Origin: Roseobacter sp. SK209-2-6
GTDB taxonomy: Bacteria > Pseudomonadota > Alphaproteobacteria > Rhodobacterales > Rhodobacteraceae
Assembly (NCBI RefSeq): GCF_000169455.1
Contig: NZ_AAYC01000001.1
Coordinates: forward strand, 396,001-460,000
Direction of reading: 5' to 3'
Length of the DNA stretch: 64,000 nucleotides
Part shown: in pieces, positions 16,281 through 25,672 of the stretch
How the letters are laid out: each line of letters begins with the position of its first letter
How positions within the stretch are numbered: position 1 is the first letter of the stretch
The notes under the pieces: model-generated
Told to the model about the DNA's origin: nothing
Seen by the model: only the letters and a program-made list of their open reading frames with translations
Databases searched by the model: none
Position numbers and translations under genes: made by a program

Positions 16281-17168
16281 GTGAGTTTTCACATCCCTTG
16301 GGCGGTATTTATGGGCAGAAAATTGGTGAAACAGCTTGCTGGCCCCCTGTTTTGGGGGTGGGCTATCTGTATGGGCGGTGCAGGGCTGGCTCAGGAGGGG
16401 GGCGATTCTGCTGTTGCGGCGCAACCCTCCGCCTTTCCAGAGTTTTCGGCCAAGCGGATTCGCGCACCAAAGCCGGGGACACCGCCCAAGATCAACATCC
16501 AGATCGAAACCGCGCCACAATCCTCTTTGACACAGGCAAGACCTGCCGAAACCACGGATGGGCAAGATCAGGCGCCAAGCAGCCGCTACAGCTGGTTCTG
16601 GGAGCGTGTTCCTGCGGCAATCTCGGATGTGGGGGCCGTTCAGCGCTTTGACGCGGCTATGGCGGCCCTGCGCACCGCCTCTGCGCCGGTACCGGCACCT
16701 CGGTTGCAACTGCTGCAGGAGATCATAGAGGCGCAGCAGGTGCCCATTCTTCTGTCCAGCGTTGGCAAGCAGGTCTCACCTGCGCTGGTGCTGGCCGTCA
16801 TATCTGTCGAGTCGGCGGGCAAGGCAGAGGCTGTCAGCTCTGCCGGGGCGCAAGGGCTGATGCAGTTGATGCCAGACACCGCCGCGCGCTTTGACGTCAG
16901 TGACGCTCTGGTCCCTGAGCAGAACATTGCAGGTGGGATCGCCTATCTGGACTGGCTCCTGCAGGAGTTCGAGGGCGACGCGATCCTTGCGCTTGCGGGC
17001 TACAATGCAGGGGAGGGGGCTGTTCGGGCTCATCAGGGGGTTCCTCCCTTTGCCGAGACGCGGGACTATGTGCCCAAGGTTCTTGCGGCCTACGATGTGG
17101 CCCGCAAGCTGTGTAAGACGCCACCGGAATTTATCAGCGATGGCTGCGTGTTCCAGACCTTCAAATGA
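16281..17168 (+). CDS. Periplasmic lytic transglycosylase (SLT domain)
   Basis: A 295-residue protein that starts at GTG 16281 behind GAAGG. It has a signal peptide ending near GWAICMGGAGLAQ. The SLT domain in the last 140 residues shows the catalytic glutamate motif AVISVESAGKAEAVSSAGAQ, then GLMQLMPDTAARFDV and ALAGYNAGEGAV. It should cut peptidoglycan. Its divergent position next to the pilins suggests it opens the wall for the Tad fibre, which is inference. A proline-rich linker of about 100 residues separates the signal from the domain. A bidirectional terminator follows. Confidence 0.9.
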   Translation: MSFHIPWAVFMGRKLVKQLAGPLFWGWAICMGGAGLAQEGGDSAVAAQPSAFPEFSAKRIRAPKPGTPPKINIQIETAPQSSLTQARPAETTDGQDQAPSSRYSWFWERVPAAISDVGAVQRFDAAMAALRTASAPVPAPRLQLLQEIIEAQQVPILLSSVGKQVSPALVLAVISVESAGKAEAVSSAGAQGLMQLMPDTAARFDVSDALVPEQNIAGGIAYLDWLLQEFEGDAILALAGYNAGEGAVRAHQGVPPFAETRDYVPKVLAAYDVARKLCKTPPEFISDGCVFQTFK

Positions 17169-17195
17169 AATGATCTGCAGGTCGCAACAAAAGCA

Positions 17196-17223
17196 AAAGG
17201 CGCCCCTGCAAGAGAGCGCCTTT
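17196..17223. terminator. Bidirectional terminator between convergent genes
   Basis: AAAGGCGC (17196-17203) pairs with GCGCCTTT (17216-17223). It lies between the convergent transglycosylase and desaturase genes, and A/T bases on both stem bases would give short U tracts in either direction. Confidence 0.7.
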
Positions 17224-17252
17224 GGATTGGAAACTATGAGAATGCGGCGGGC

Positions 17253-18287
17253 TTAGCCGTAGAGGGCGCGTGCCTGTGCAAAGGACAGGAGGCGTCGGCT
17301 GTCCTCATCCCAGAGGTGCAGTTTCGCGCAGGCGATGCTCTCCCGGATGGTGAGCCGGTTGTTTTCGGCCAATTCGCTGTAATCCTCCAGAACCTGGGGG
17401 AGGCGATAAAAGGGGATACGGCTGTAAAGATGGTGCACCTGATGGATGCCGATATTGGCGCTGAACCATTGCAGTACCTTGGGCAACACATAGTAAGAGC
17501 TGCCATGCAGGGCGGCATCATGCAGTTGCCAATCGGTCTGGCTGTCCCAATGGGTGGTCTCAAACTGGTGCTGCACATAGAACAGCCAAAGCCCAAGGGT
17601 CGCGGCCAGCAGGGTTGAGGGCAGGAAAATCAGCAGGATCGGCATCCAGCCGCCAAAATACCAGATCGTGCCAAGGATTAGCACCAGGGTCAGATTGGTT
17701 CCCATGGCGCTGAACCAATAGCGTGCATGGGTCATCAGCCCATAGGGAATGCGGTTCTGCAGCAAGAAGACATAGCTTGGCGCCAGCACAAAGAGGGTCA
17801 GCGGATGGCGGTAGAGGCGGTACTGCAGCTTCCACAGCGGCGAGAGAGCCCGGTACTCAGCAACGGTCTTGGTATAGATGTCGCCCATGCCCCGTTTGTC
17901 CAGGTTGCCAGCGGCACTGTGGTGTTCTGAATGGGTCCGGCGCCAGACATCATAGGGGGTGACGGTCATGACACCCAAGATACGGCCAACCCAATCGCTC
18001 ACCGCACGGTTTTTGAAAAAGGCGCCATGGCCACAATCATGCTGGATGGTGAAAAGCCGCAGCAAAAAACAGGCATTCAGCAAAGAAATCCCAAAGGCGA
18101 GCCAATAGCTCACAGAGAGTGACCACCAGGCCAGCGCCCAGAGCGCAAGAAAGGGCAGGGCCGTAACCGCCAGCTCAAAGCTGCTGCGTCCCAGGTTGGG
18201 CTCGCGGTATTGCGCCAGGATCTTCACCCAATCGCGGGCGGAACGCATTTGAGGTTTGTCTGCGGATGTCGGTGTACTCTCGGTCAT
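17253..18287 (-). CDS. Membrane fatty acid desaturase
   Basis: A 344-residue integral membrane protein with the three histidine boxes of the fatty acid desaturase superfamily: HDCGHGAFF around residue 88, RTHSEHHSAAG around residue 120 and HQVHHLY near residue 284. These bind the di-iron centre that inserts a double bond into an acyl chain. Hydrophobic segments surround the boxes. Regiospecificity cannot be read from the sequence. It is monocistronic, convergent with the transglycosylase gene. The start ATG 18287 gives an N-terminus MTESTPTSADKPQMRSARDW. Confidence 0.9.
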   Translation of the reverse strand: MTESTPTSADKPQMRSARDWVKILAQYREPNLGRSSFELAVTALPFLALWALAWWSLSVSYWLAFGISLLNACFLLRLFTIQHDCGHGAFFKNRAVSDWVGRILGVMTVTPYDVWRRTHSEHHSAAGNLDKRGMGDIYTKTVAEYRALSPLWKLQYRLYRHPLTLFVLAPSYVFLLQNRIPYGLMTHARYWFSAMGTNLTLVLILGTIWYFGGWMPILLIFLPSTLLAATLGLWLFYVQHQFETTHWDSQTDWQLHDAALHGSSYYVLPKVLQWFSANIGIHQVHHLYSRIPFYRLPQVLEDYSELAENNRLTIRESIACAKLHLWDEDSRRLLSFAQARALYG

Positions 18288-18492
18288 GCGCCTGCCATGA
18301 ATTTTCTATGAGACCCCGATAAACTACTTCTGCCGCATGGCAAGCCATTATTGACCCTGCGGCAAAGAGAGCGCGGCGATGCCGTCTAAAACAGAACACT
18401 TCGCCGTGATTTCACTGCCAAGAGTGAAGCTATCGAAAGGTCATTTCTCTTGTCTTCGCCTTAGCCGGGCAAAGTGGTGATTTGTGATCTCT

Positions 18493-19506
18493 CTAATCGT
18501 GCGACAGAGGCGATTGCGGCGAAAGCTGTCCAACAGCAAGATTCATCGTTTGACCGATTTTCATCACCTGTGCGTTTTCAGCTCCAAGCCCAATCCGCTC
18601 AGCTGCATCGCGAAACAACTCAGGTGCTTCGAATGGATTCTCTGGTGTTAGTGAGATTGTCCCCCAATGCATACCGATAGCGGTCCCCGCCCCCAGCTTC
18701 TGCGCCAGGGCGGCGGCCTCTGCCGGGTTGATATGGGCGCCTTTCATCAATTTGCGCGGCTCATAGGCCCCAATTGCCACCAGGGCGAGGTCAAAAGGAG
18801 CTTCGCGGGCGGTAATCTCGTCAAAGATCGGCCCATCCGCCGTATCGCCGGAAAACCAGATGCGGCCCTCGTCGGTTGCGATGCCAAAGCTGGCCCAGAG
18901 GGTTTTGTTTCGATCCCCCAGACCACGGCCCGAGTTATGGATTGCGGGCAAGGTGGTGATCTGTAGCCCGGTACTCTGCCAGCTCTCCCACCAGTCATGT
19001 TCAACAACCCTGCGGTAACCCAGCTGGGTAAAGTAGCGCCCCAGCCCAAGGGGCGTGATGACCGTCACCTCTTCTTTGTAGCGGTAGGCCCGAAGCGTCG
19101 GCAGGTCGAGGTGGTCATAATGCCCATGGCTCAGCAGCAGAACATCGGCTTTTGGCAGCTCAGCACCGCTGATCGGGGCAGGGACATAGCGTTTTGGGCC
19201 AAAGCCGACAGGACCGGCCCGCTGCCCCAAATAGGGGTCCGTGAGGATGGTTTTGCCATTGAGGCGGATGATAAAGGCTGAATGACCCAGCCAGGTCACG
19301 CTGGGATTGCTGGCCGCTTCCAATTGCCGCCTGAACTCCGCCTGATCCAGCACATGACCCGCGGGGATCGGCCGATTGAACTTGCTGAGCATCTGCTTGC
19401 GGATGAAAGCCCACATCTCCCCTTTGCTGCCTTCGCGTCTGGGGCTGCCGGGCGGGTTGCAAAACCTCCCGTGCGATGTGTGGTGACTGGGGCGTGTCAA
19501 CGTCAT
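18493..19506 (-). CDS. MBL-fold metallohydrolase (NAPE-PLD/UlaG-like)
   Basis: The start at ATG 19506 behind GGGAGAG is preferred over the 19521 frame. The 337-residue protein has WLGHSAFIIRLNGKTILTDP, the metal motif SHGHYDHLD, IHNSGRGLGD, a second metal region WFSGDTADG and a last histidine block GMHWGTISL. This order matches metallo-beta-lactamase fold hydrolases related to N-acyl-phosphatidylethanolamine phospholipase D and UlaG. The substrate cannot be told from the sequence. It stands alone, upstream of the desaturase on the same strand with a 205-bp gap. Confidence 0.88.
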   Translation of the reverse strand: MTLTRPSHHTSHGRFCNPPGSPRREGSKGEMWAFIRKQMLSKFNRPIPAGHVLDQAEFRRQLEAASNPSVTWLGHSAFIIRLNGKTILTDPYLGQRAGPVGFGPKRYVPAPISGAELPKADVLLLSHGHYDHLDLPTLRAYRYKEEVTVITPLGLGRYFTQLGYRRVVEHDWWESWQSTGLQITTLPAIHNSGRGLGDRNKTLWASFGIATDEGRIWFSGDTADGPIFDEITAREAPFDLALVAIGAYEPRKLMKGAHINPAEAAALAQKLGAGTAIGMHWGTISLTPENPFEAPELFRDAAERIGLGAENAQVMKIGQTMNLAVGQLSPQSPLSHD

Positions 19507-19696
19507 ACTCTCCCTGCTCAAAACAGCATCCAGTTCTCTGCTGGTCTGATCTGCATATGGGGCGAGTTTGCAGGAATGTCAGTGGCTGGCCTGTGTTTTT
19601 TACTTCGTCCCTGCCGGCAATGCCGAGGAAACTCAGAGGGAAGAGAGCGCAGCGCAGGGCAATAGCGCGCCTTCGACACAGGGTCCCAACAAAGAC

Positions 19697-19739
19697 AGAG
19701 GCCCGCTGCCAAAAGACAACGGGCCTCTCTATGTTTTTT
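19697..19739. terminator. Terminator downstream of scoB
   Basis: AGAGGCCCG (19697-19705) pairs with CGGGCCTCT (19720-19728). The best T run (TTTTTT) is on the plus-strand side at 19734-19739, while the minus-strand side has a weaker TGTCTTTGTT. It lies just after scoB (minus), so I read it as the scoB terminator, perhaps bidirectional. Confidence 0.6.
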
Positions 19740-19759
19740 GGGATCTTGGTGGAAATCGC

Positions 19760-20389
19760 TTAGTTGACGATTGTCGCCTCAGTTGCAGCGCGCAGCTCGT
19801 CTTCGCTGACGCCCTCGGCGCATTCAACGATCTTCAAGCCACCTTCGACCACGTCCAGCACGCCTAGGTTGGTGATGATGCGGTCGACGACGCCTCTGCC
19901 GGTCAGCGGCAGGGTGCATTCCTTCAGCACCTTGGACTGGCCGTGCTTGTTGGCGTGGTCCATCACCACGACAACACGGCCTACGCCGGCCACCAGATCC
20001 ATCGCGCCGCCCATGCCTTTGACCAGCTTGCCGGGGATCATCCAGTTGGCGAGATCGCCATTCTCGGCCACTTCCATCGCGCCCAGGATCGCCATGGCGA
20101 TCTTGCCGCCGCGGATCATCGCAAAAGACTGCGCTGAGTCGAAATAGGCAGTCTGCGGCAGTTCGGTAATGGTCTGCTTGCCCGCGTTGATCAGGTCAGC
20201 ATCCTCTTCACCCTCGATCGGGAAAGGGCCCATGCCCAGCATGCCGTTTTCCGATTGCAGGGTCACTTCCACACCTTCGGGGATATAGTTCGAAACCAGC
20301 GTCGGGATGCCGATGCCGAGGTTCACATACCAGCCGTCCTGCAGTTCCTGCGCTGCGCGGGCGGCCATTTGATTGCGGTCCCATGCCAT
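19760..20389 (-). CDS. scoB: 3-oxoacid CoA-transferase subunit B
   Basis: A 209-residue class I CoA-transferase B subunit. It carries the [15 protein letters not shown] block, the catalytic glutamate in [14 protein letters not shown] and the later [20 protein letters not shown]. With subunit A it moves CoA between succinyl-CoA and a 3-oxoacid such as acetoacetate, linking ketone body or butanoate use to the TCA cycle. Its start lies 3 bp after the scoA stop, so the two are co-translated. Acceptor specificity is inference from close family resemblance. Confidence 0.92.
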   Translation of the reverse strand: MAWDRNQMAARAAQELQDGWYVNLGIGIPTLVSNYIPEGVEVTLQSENGMLGMGPFPIEGEEDADLINAGKQTITELPQTAYFDSAQSFAMIRGGKIAMAILGAMEVAENGDLANWMIPGKLVKGMGGAMDLVAGVGRVVVVMDHANKHGQSKVLKECTLPLTGRGVVDRIITNLGVLDVVEGGLKIVECAEGVSEDELRAATEATIVN

Positions 20390-20392
20390 GGA

Positions 20393-21112
20393 TCAAGCCT
20401 CCTTCTGGCGCACAGTGCGCTGTTCGATGCGTTTTTCGTGCTGCCCTTGAATGATGCGGTGCACATAGATGCCGGGCAGGTGGATGCTGTCGGGGTCCAG
20501 GCTGCCGGTGGGCACGATTTCCTCGACCTCAACCACGCAGACCTTGCCGCAGGTGGCAGCAGGCGCGTTGAAGTTGCGCGCGGTCTTGCGGAACACCAGG
20601 TTGCCGGTCTCGTCGGCTTTCCAGGCTTTGACGATGGCGAGATCGGCAAAGAGGCCCTCTTCCATGATATAGTCTTCCACGGCGCCATCTTCGCCGGTGG
20701 GGAATTGCTTCTCCATCTTTCCCTCGGCAATCACGGTGCCAACGCCAGTCTTGGTGAAGAAGCCGGGGATGCCCGCACCACCGGCGCGCATACGCTCGGC
20801 CAGGGTGCCCTGCGGGTTGAATTCCAGCTCCAGCTCGCCAGAGAGGTACTGGCGCATGAACTCGGCGTTCTCACCCACATAAGAAGAGATCATCTTCTTC
20901 ACTTGTTTGGTCTGCAACAGGATGCCGATGCCAAAATCATCAACGCCCGCATTATTGGAGGCAAAGGTCAGATCCTTGGTGCCCGCCTCTTTGATTGCAT
21001 CGAGCAGAAGCTCGGGAATGCCGCAGAGGCCAAAGCCACCCGCCGCAATGAACATGCCGTCATGAAGCAGCCCATCGAGCGCTTCAGCGGCATTGGAATA
21101 GACCTTTTTCAT
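20393..21112 (-). CDS. scoA: 3-oxoacid CoA-transferase subunit A
   Basis: A 239-residue A subunit with the glycine-rich IAAGGFGLCGIPELLLDAI near residue 21, ASNNAGVDDFGIGILL, and the C-terminal block VEEIVPTGSLDPDSIHLPGI. These are the normal features of succinyl-CoA:3-ketoacid transferase A subunits. It forms the first gene of a two-gene operon with scoB. A 330-bp gap containing hairpins lies upstream, most of which belongs to the topA 3' region. The promoter should lie within about 100 bp of ATG 21112. Confidence 0.92.
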   Translation of the reverse strand: MKKVYSNAAEALDGLLHDGMFIAAGGFGLCGIPELLLDAIKEAGTKDLTFASNNAGVDDFGIGILLQTKQVKKMISSYVGENAEFMRQYLSGELELEFNPQGTLAERMRAGGAGIPGFFTKTGVGTVIAEGKMEKQFPTGEDGAVEDYIMEEGLFADLAIVKAWKADETGNLVFRKTARNFNAPAATCGKVCVVEVEEIVPTGSLDPDSIHLPGIYVHRIIQGQHEKRIEQRTVRQKEA

Positions 21113-21357
21113 GGAAATCTCCCATCGGCTGCCAGTTGCCTCTGGTTCTGGCCCCGAGACTGGGCAGAGTCAACAATACGGAGGGCGGCACGTATTACTA
21201 CGGATCGCCAGAAAGGGGTAGGGCCTGGAGCCGGGTCAAGGGCGGCAAGGCCGCCGCGCCAGCGGCTTGCCCTTGAGGCGACGGAAGGCCGCAATAGCAT
21301 GGGTTGCGCCCTTGCTGGGCAAACCTGCCCTTCAAGGGCCTCTCAGCAAAAAGAAAA
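21113..21357. other. scoA upstream region with large hairpins
   Basis: No gene is seen. A strong hairpin pairs GCCCTTG (from 21309) with CAAGGGC (ending about 21339), with an inner GGGCA/TGCCC stem. A second inverted pair CAAGGGC/GCCCTTG lies at about 21238-21277. The part nearest scoA should hold its promoter, which I could not define. Confidence 0.45.
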
Positions 21358-21430
21358 CGTCGCGCGATAGCGCGACGCTGGGCCCAACCGGGGAAGGGGG
21401 TCTTTCAGATCCTCTGAGACGGGCGGGAGC
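21358..21430 (-). terminator. Single structured repeat unit (copy D) serving as topA terminator
   Basis: On the minus strand the unit reads GCTCCCGC (21430-21423), a weak hairpin, TTGGGCCC (21387-21380), then a perfect 8-bp hairpin CGTCGCGC/GCGCGACG with a four-base loop (21358-21377), followed at once by TTTTCTTTTT. It starts 12 bp after the topA stop. It shares all fixed blocks with the units at 35219, 36842 and 3235. The final hairpin plus U tract is a textbook intrinsic terminator. Confidence 0.8.
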
Positions 21431-21442
21431 CCCCCGTTGATG

Positions 21443-24127
21443 TCATTCGCTTTCGGCGGCCTTCTTGGCGGGCGCTTTCTTTGCAGTGCTTTTCTTTGTG
21501 GTCTTTTTCGCCGCGGTTTTCTTCGCCGGAGCCTTCTTCTTTGCCGCGGGCTTTTTCTTGGCACCCGACTTCGCTGATTTCTCAGCGATCAGCGCCACGG
21601 CCATTTCCATGGTGACATCCGCAGGCTCCACGTCCTTGGGCAGTGTCGCATTGACTTTCTCCCATTTGACATAAGGCCCGTAACGCCCATCCATGATATT
21701 GATGGCGCCGCCATCTTCGGGATGCTCGCCCAGCTCTTTCAGCGGTTTGGCAGCAGCACCGCTACCCCGGCGGCCCGGGTTGGCGCGTTTTTCTGCCAGC
21801 AGTTCCACTGCGTGGTTCATGCCCACCTCGAACATCTCATGCCATTGCTTGAGGTTCACATAGGTAGGTTTCTCCGCCTCCGGCAGCTTATGCATGATAT
21901 AGGGACCAAAACGCCCCAGATTGGCGCTGATCCGTCCGCCTTCCGGGTGGTCACCCACATTGCGCGGCAGGCTCAGGAGCTGCAGCGCGCGTTCCAGCGT
22001 GGTCTCTTCCTTGGGCCAGCCGCCATGACGGGTCTGCGGCAGCGAGCTACGTTTGGGCTTTTTGTTCTCAGGCGTGGCTTCGCCGCGCTGCACATAAGGG
22101 CCGTAGCGCCCGTCCTTCAGCCAGATCTCGTCTTCGCCGTCACTGCCCAGCAGTTTCTCTTCCCCCTCAGCGCCTTCACCCGCGATGGGGCGGGTATAGG
22201 TGCATTCGGGGTAATTGCCGCAGCCGACAAACCCGCCGGTGCGGGAGGTTTTCAGATGCAGCTGGCCTGCACCGCATTTGGGGCAGACGCGCGGGTCGCT
22301 GCCATCTTCGCGCGGCGGGTAAAGTTGCGGCGCCAGGGCGTCGTCCAGCACGTCGAGAACTTCGGTGATGCGTAGATCAGAAGTTTCAGAGATTGCCGCT
22401 GAAAAATCGCGCCAGAACCGGCCCAGCAATTCCTTGTAGTCGCGGCTGCCCGCTGAGACATCATCCAGCTCACCCTCAAGGTTGGCGGTGAACTCATAGC
22501 CCACATAGGTGCGGAAGAAATTCAACAGGAAGATGGTAACGATCCGGCCCTTGTCCTCGGGGAAGAGGCGGTTCTTGTCCTTGCGAACATATTCGCGGTC
22601 CTGAATCGTGGTAATGACGCTCGCGTAGGTCGAGGGACGCCCGATGCCCAGCTCCTCCATCCGCTTGACCAAGGTGGCCTCAGTAAAGCGCGGGGGCGGC
22701 TGGGTGTGATGTTGCAGGCCCAGAACGGCCTTGTCTTCCGACAGACAGGATCCGGTGGGGCCGGCCTTCTCGGCCTGTGCCGCCAGGGAAGAGGCGAATT
22801 TCAGCGCTTCGCCCTGCATGATTTGCGGCAGGCGCTTGTCGTCCTCATCGACCACATCATCGCGGCCCTCTTCATAGACGCGCATGAAACCGTCAAAAAG
22901 CATCACCTGACCGGTGGCGCGCAACCCGACCTGACCATCGTCAGAGCCGAGGTCAACGGTGGTGCGCTCCAGCCTTGCGCCGGCCATCTGGCAGGCGAGG
23001 GTCCGCTTCCAAATCAGGTCATAAAGCTTACGCTGGTCATCTTCCGAGACCTTAAGGCTCTTGGCGTCGCGACTCATATCCGTGGGGCGGATACATTCGT
23101 GCGCCTCCTGGGCGTTCTTGGCCTTGTTCTTATAGATTCGCGGGCTGTCGGGCACATATTCAGCGCCATAGCGGGTGCCGATCTCTTCGCGGGCGGCCTG
23201 TACCGCCTCGGGCGCCATATCGATGCCGTCGGTCCGCATATAGGTGATGAGACCCGCCTCATAGAGGCGCTGGGCCGCGTTCATGCATTGCTTGGCGCCC
23301 ATGCCGAATTTGCGGCTGGCTTCCTGCTGCAGGGTCGAGGTCATGAAAGGCGCGGATGGATTGCGCGCGGCTGGCTTGGCTTCAACCGATTTGACTGAGA
23401 GCGCACGGGAGGAAACCGCCTGCACCGCCAGCTCAGCTGCGGTGGAATTGGCCAGGCTGTATTTGTCCAGCTTGTCGCCGCCCAGGATCGTCAGGCGCGC
23501 CTCAAATTCCTGACCGCGCGGGGTGGCCAGGCTGGCCTTCACCGACCAGTACTCCTGCGGATTGAAAGCCTCGATCTCCATCTCGCGCTCAACGATGAGG
23601 CGCAGACAGACCGACTGCACCCTGCCAGCGGATCTGGCACCAGGCAGCTTGCGCCAGAGGACCGGCGAGAGGTTGAAGCCCACAAGATAGTCCAGCGCGC
23701 GGCGGGCCAGATAGGCCTCGACCAGGGGCATATCCACCTGGCGCGGGTTGGCCATGGCGTCGAGGACTGCCTCTTTGGTGATGGCGTTGAAGGTTACGCG
23801 GGACACCGGGGTGTCCTTCTTGATCGAACGGCGCTTGGTCAGGGCTTCCTGCAGGTGCCAGCTGATTGCCTCTCCTTCGCGATCGGGGTCGGTCGCGAGA
23901 ATGAGCGCATTGTCTTCTTTCAGTGCATCGGCAATGGCGCGGACATGTTTCTTGCTTGCCTCGGCCACCTGCCAGGTCATCTCAAATTCATTCTCGGTAT
24001 CCACCGAGCCATCCTTTGGCGGCAGGTCGCGCACATGGCCATAAGAGGCCAGAACCGTGTAGTCGGAGCCCAGGTATTTATTGATTGTTTTGGCTTTGGC
24101 TGGGGATTCGACAACTACAACTGGCAT
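21443..24127 (-). CDS. topA: DNA topoisomerase I
   Basis: A type IA topoisomerase of 894 residues. The Toprim domain begins VVVESPAKAKTINKYLGSDY with the acidic triad region ILATDPDREGEAISWHL. The active-site tyrosine is in LITYMRTDGIDM. One zinc-ribbon remains (CPKCGAGQLHLK with CGNYPECTY), followed by repeated TopoI C-terminal modules (DGRYGPYVQRGE, LGRFGPYIMH, DGRYGPYVKWE). The last 45 residues are a lysine/alanine tail (AKKKPAAKKKAPAKK) like histone H1, which should bind DNA nonspecifically. It relaxes negative supercoils behind RNA polymerase. dprA lies upstream on the same strand. Confidence 0.95.
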   Translation of the reverse strand: MPVVVVESPAKAKTINKYLGSDYTVLASYGHVRDLPPKDGSVDTENEFEMTWQVAEASKKHVRAIADALKEDNALILATDPDREGEAISWHLQEALTKRRSIKKDTPVSRVTFNAITKEAVLDAMANPRQVDMPLVEAYLARRALDYLVGFNLSPVLWRKLPGARSAGRVQSVCLRLIVEREMEIEAFNPQEYWSVKASLATPRGQEFEARLTILGGDKLDKYSLANSTAAELAVQAVSSRALSVKSVEAKPAARNPSAPFMTSTLQQEASRKFGMGAKQCMNAAQRLYEAGLITYMRTDGIDMAPEAVQAAREEIGTRYGAEYVPDSPRIYKNKAKNAQEAHECIRPTDMSRDAKSLKVSEDDQRKLYDLIWKRTLACQMAGARLERTTVDLGSDDGQVGLRATGQVMLFDGFMRVYEEGRDDVVDEDDKRLPQIMQGEALKFASSLAAQAEKAGPTGSCLSEDKAVLGLQHHTQPPPRFTEATLVKRMEELGIGRPSTYASVITTIQDREYVRKDKNRLFPEDKGRIVTIFLLNFFRTYVGYEFTANLEGELDDVSAGSRDYKELLGRFWRDFSAAISETSDLRITEVLDVLDDALAPQLYPPREDGSDPRVCPKCGAGQLHLKTSRTGGFVGCGNYPECTYTRPIAGEGAEGEEKLLGSDGEDEIWLKDGRYGPYVQRGEATPENKKPKRSSLPQTRHGGWPKEETTLERALQLLSLPRNVGDHPEGGRISANLGRFGPYIMHKLPEAEKPTYVNLKQWHEMFEVGMNHAVELLAEKRANPGRRGSGAAAKPLKELGEHPEDGGAINIMDGRYGPYVKWEKVNATLPKDVEPADVTMEMAVALIAEKSAKSGAKKKPAAKKKAPAKKTAAKKTTKKSTAKKAPAKKAAESE

Positions 24128-24400
24128 GTAAATCTATGTTCTCTTTCGTGCTCACTAGCGCGTTCTATGGCTGGGCCGGGCCTGCTGCGCAAGGGGAGAA
24201 TAACATTGCTGAGGCCAGGCGCGCAGGATTTGCAACAGGAAATCAAGCCGCTGCCCCCTTTGTCGCGCCTGCAATCCGAAGGGGGGTGACGGCCCGGCAA
24301 GTGGGGTCTGGAGGGGTAAAACAAGCGAATCGCAACGCGGTGGTTGTGTCTGTTCCGGGGGCATTGCCCTGTTGGCCAATTGGAAAAGTGAGACGCGTCA

Positions 24401-25672
24401 TCAGGGTCCGCCGTTCCTTTTCCCATCCCCGGGCGTCAGCAAGCCACCGGGCAACCGCTCGATCCGCCCATCGAGTTCCAGATCCGTCAGCGCACTGCCA
24501 AACTGCGGCGGGGTCGCGTTGAGATCACGCATCAACAGATCCGCGGGCACCGGAGTGGTCCCCAATCGGTTTAGGATCTGCTGATGCAGCGCATTGGTCT
24601 CTTGCAGGTTGCGTTTTTCAGGTGGTGGCACTGGCAAAGAAGACAAGAGCTGCCTTGCCTCCGCGTTGCTTGGACCCGCAGGAGAGCGGGGCGCTGGAGG
24701 CATTTGCAACAGTGGGAGATCCACCTGCGCCGGTAGTGATGGGGTATCCGCAGTGGGTTGAAGCTCGGTAAGATGCTGCATGGGCGGCAGGGCGGCCAGC
24801 ACATCTTCGGCATTGCGTACCAATGGGGCGCCATCACGGATCAGCATGTTGCATCCGGCGGCACGCGCATCAAAAGGATGTCCGGGAACGGCCAGAACCT
24901 CCCGTCCCAGGTCCAGTGCATCGCGGGCCGTGATCAGGCTGCCGGAACGGCCCGCGGCCTCAATCACGATAACGGCCTGGGCCAGGCCCGCGATGATGCG
25001 ATTGCGCCGGGGAAAATCGCGCGCGCGGGGCCAAAGACCCATGGGTTGCTCCGACAGGCGTAGCCCCTGCGTGGCGATTTCCACCCCCAGCTCGGTGTTC
25101 TCTGTCGGATATATCCGGTCGCAGCCCCCGGCCATGACCGCAATAGTGCCTGTTTCCAGCGCCGCGTGATGAGCGGCTGTGTCAATGCCTCTGGCCAGAC
25201 CTGAAACCACAACATAGCCGGCCTCCCCCAGATCGCGCGACAGGTTTCGGGCCATGCGAATACCCAAGGACGAGGCATTTCGCGCCCCAACCAGAGCAAT
25301 CATGGGGCGGCGCAAGAGAGTGAGGTCGCCAATCGCCCATAAGAGTGGCGGCGCGGTTGCAAGGGCCGCAAGCAGGTTGGGATAGAGAGGGTCATCAAAA
25401 CACAAAAGCCGCGCTTTGGCGGCTTTTGCGGTTTTGACTTCTGTGTCAATTTTGCCTGCGGGGCATGTTTCATACCCTGCAATTCCGGCTGCGTCTGCCA
25501 TTTTAGGCAGCGCGTCCAGCACGTTCTGCGCTGAACCATATTGACCAATCAGGCGTCGGAAGTTTACCGGGCCGATCCGTCGGGAGCGCAGCAGGCGGAG
25601 TCTAGAATACCAAAGATCTTCCGTGGTGGGTGGGAGTGGGGGGTGAGTGGAAGAATGTGCTTCCTCGGTCAT
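24401..25672 (-). CDS. dprA: DNA processing protein DprA
   Basis: The start at ATG 25672 behind GGAG is chosen over the 25699 frame. The 423-residue protein has an N-terminal helical part (LRLLRSRRIGPVNFRRLI), the Rossmann-like SMF domain (ALVGARNASSLGIRMARNL, VVSGLARGIDTAAHHAAL, VEAAGRSGSL-type block VIEAAGRSGSLITARDALD) and a C-terminal winged-helix domain (LLMRDLNATPPQFGSALTDL). DprA loads RecA onto incoming single-stranded DNA during natural transformation. It sits upstream of topA on the same strand with a 273-bp gap, a common order in alphaproteobacteria. Confidence 0.93.
   Translation of the reverse strand: MTEEAHSSTHPPLPPTTEDLWYSRLRLLRSRRIGPVNFRRLIGQYGSAQNVLDALPKMADAAGIAGYETCPAGKIDTEVKTAKAAKARLLCFDDPLYPNLLAALATAPPLLWAIGDLTLLRRPMIALVGARNASSLGIRMARNLSRDLGEAGYVVVSGLARGIDTAAHHAALETGTIAVMAGGCDRIYPTENTELGVEIATQGLRLSEQPMGLWPRARDFPRRNRIIAGLAQAVIVIEAAGRSGSLITARDALDLGREVLAVPGHPFDARAAGCNMLIRDGAPLVRNAEDVLAALPPMQHLTELQPTADTPSLPAQVDLPLLQMPPAPRSPAGPSNAEARQLLSSLPVPPPEKRNLQETNALHQQILNRLGTTPVPADLLMRDLNATPPQFGSALTDLELDGRIERLPGGLLTPGDGKRNGGP

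Noticed and set aside
20255-21370. 371-codon plus-strand ORF opposite scoA-scoB
   Set aside because: It is a shadow frame of two well-supported CoA-transferase genes and runs into hairpin-rich intergenic DNA.
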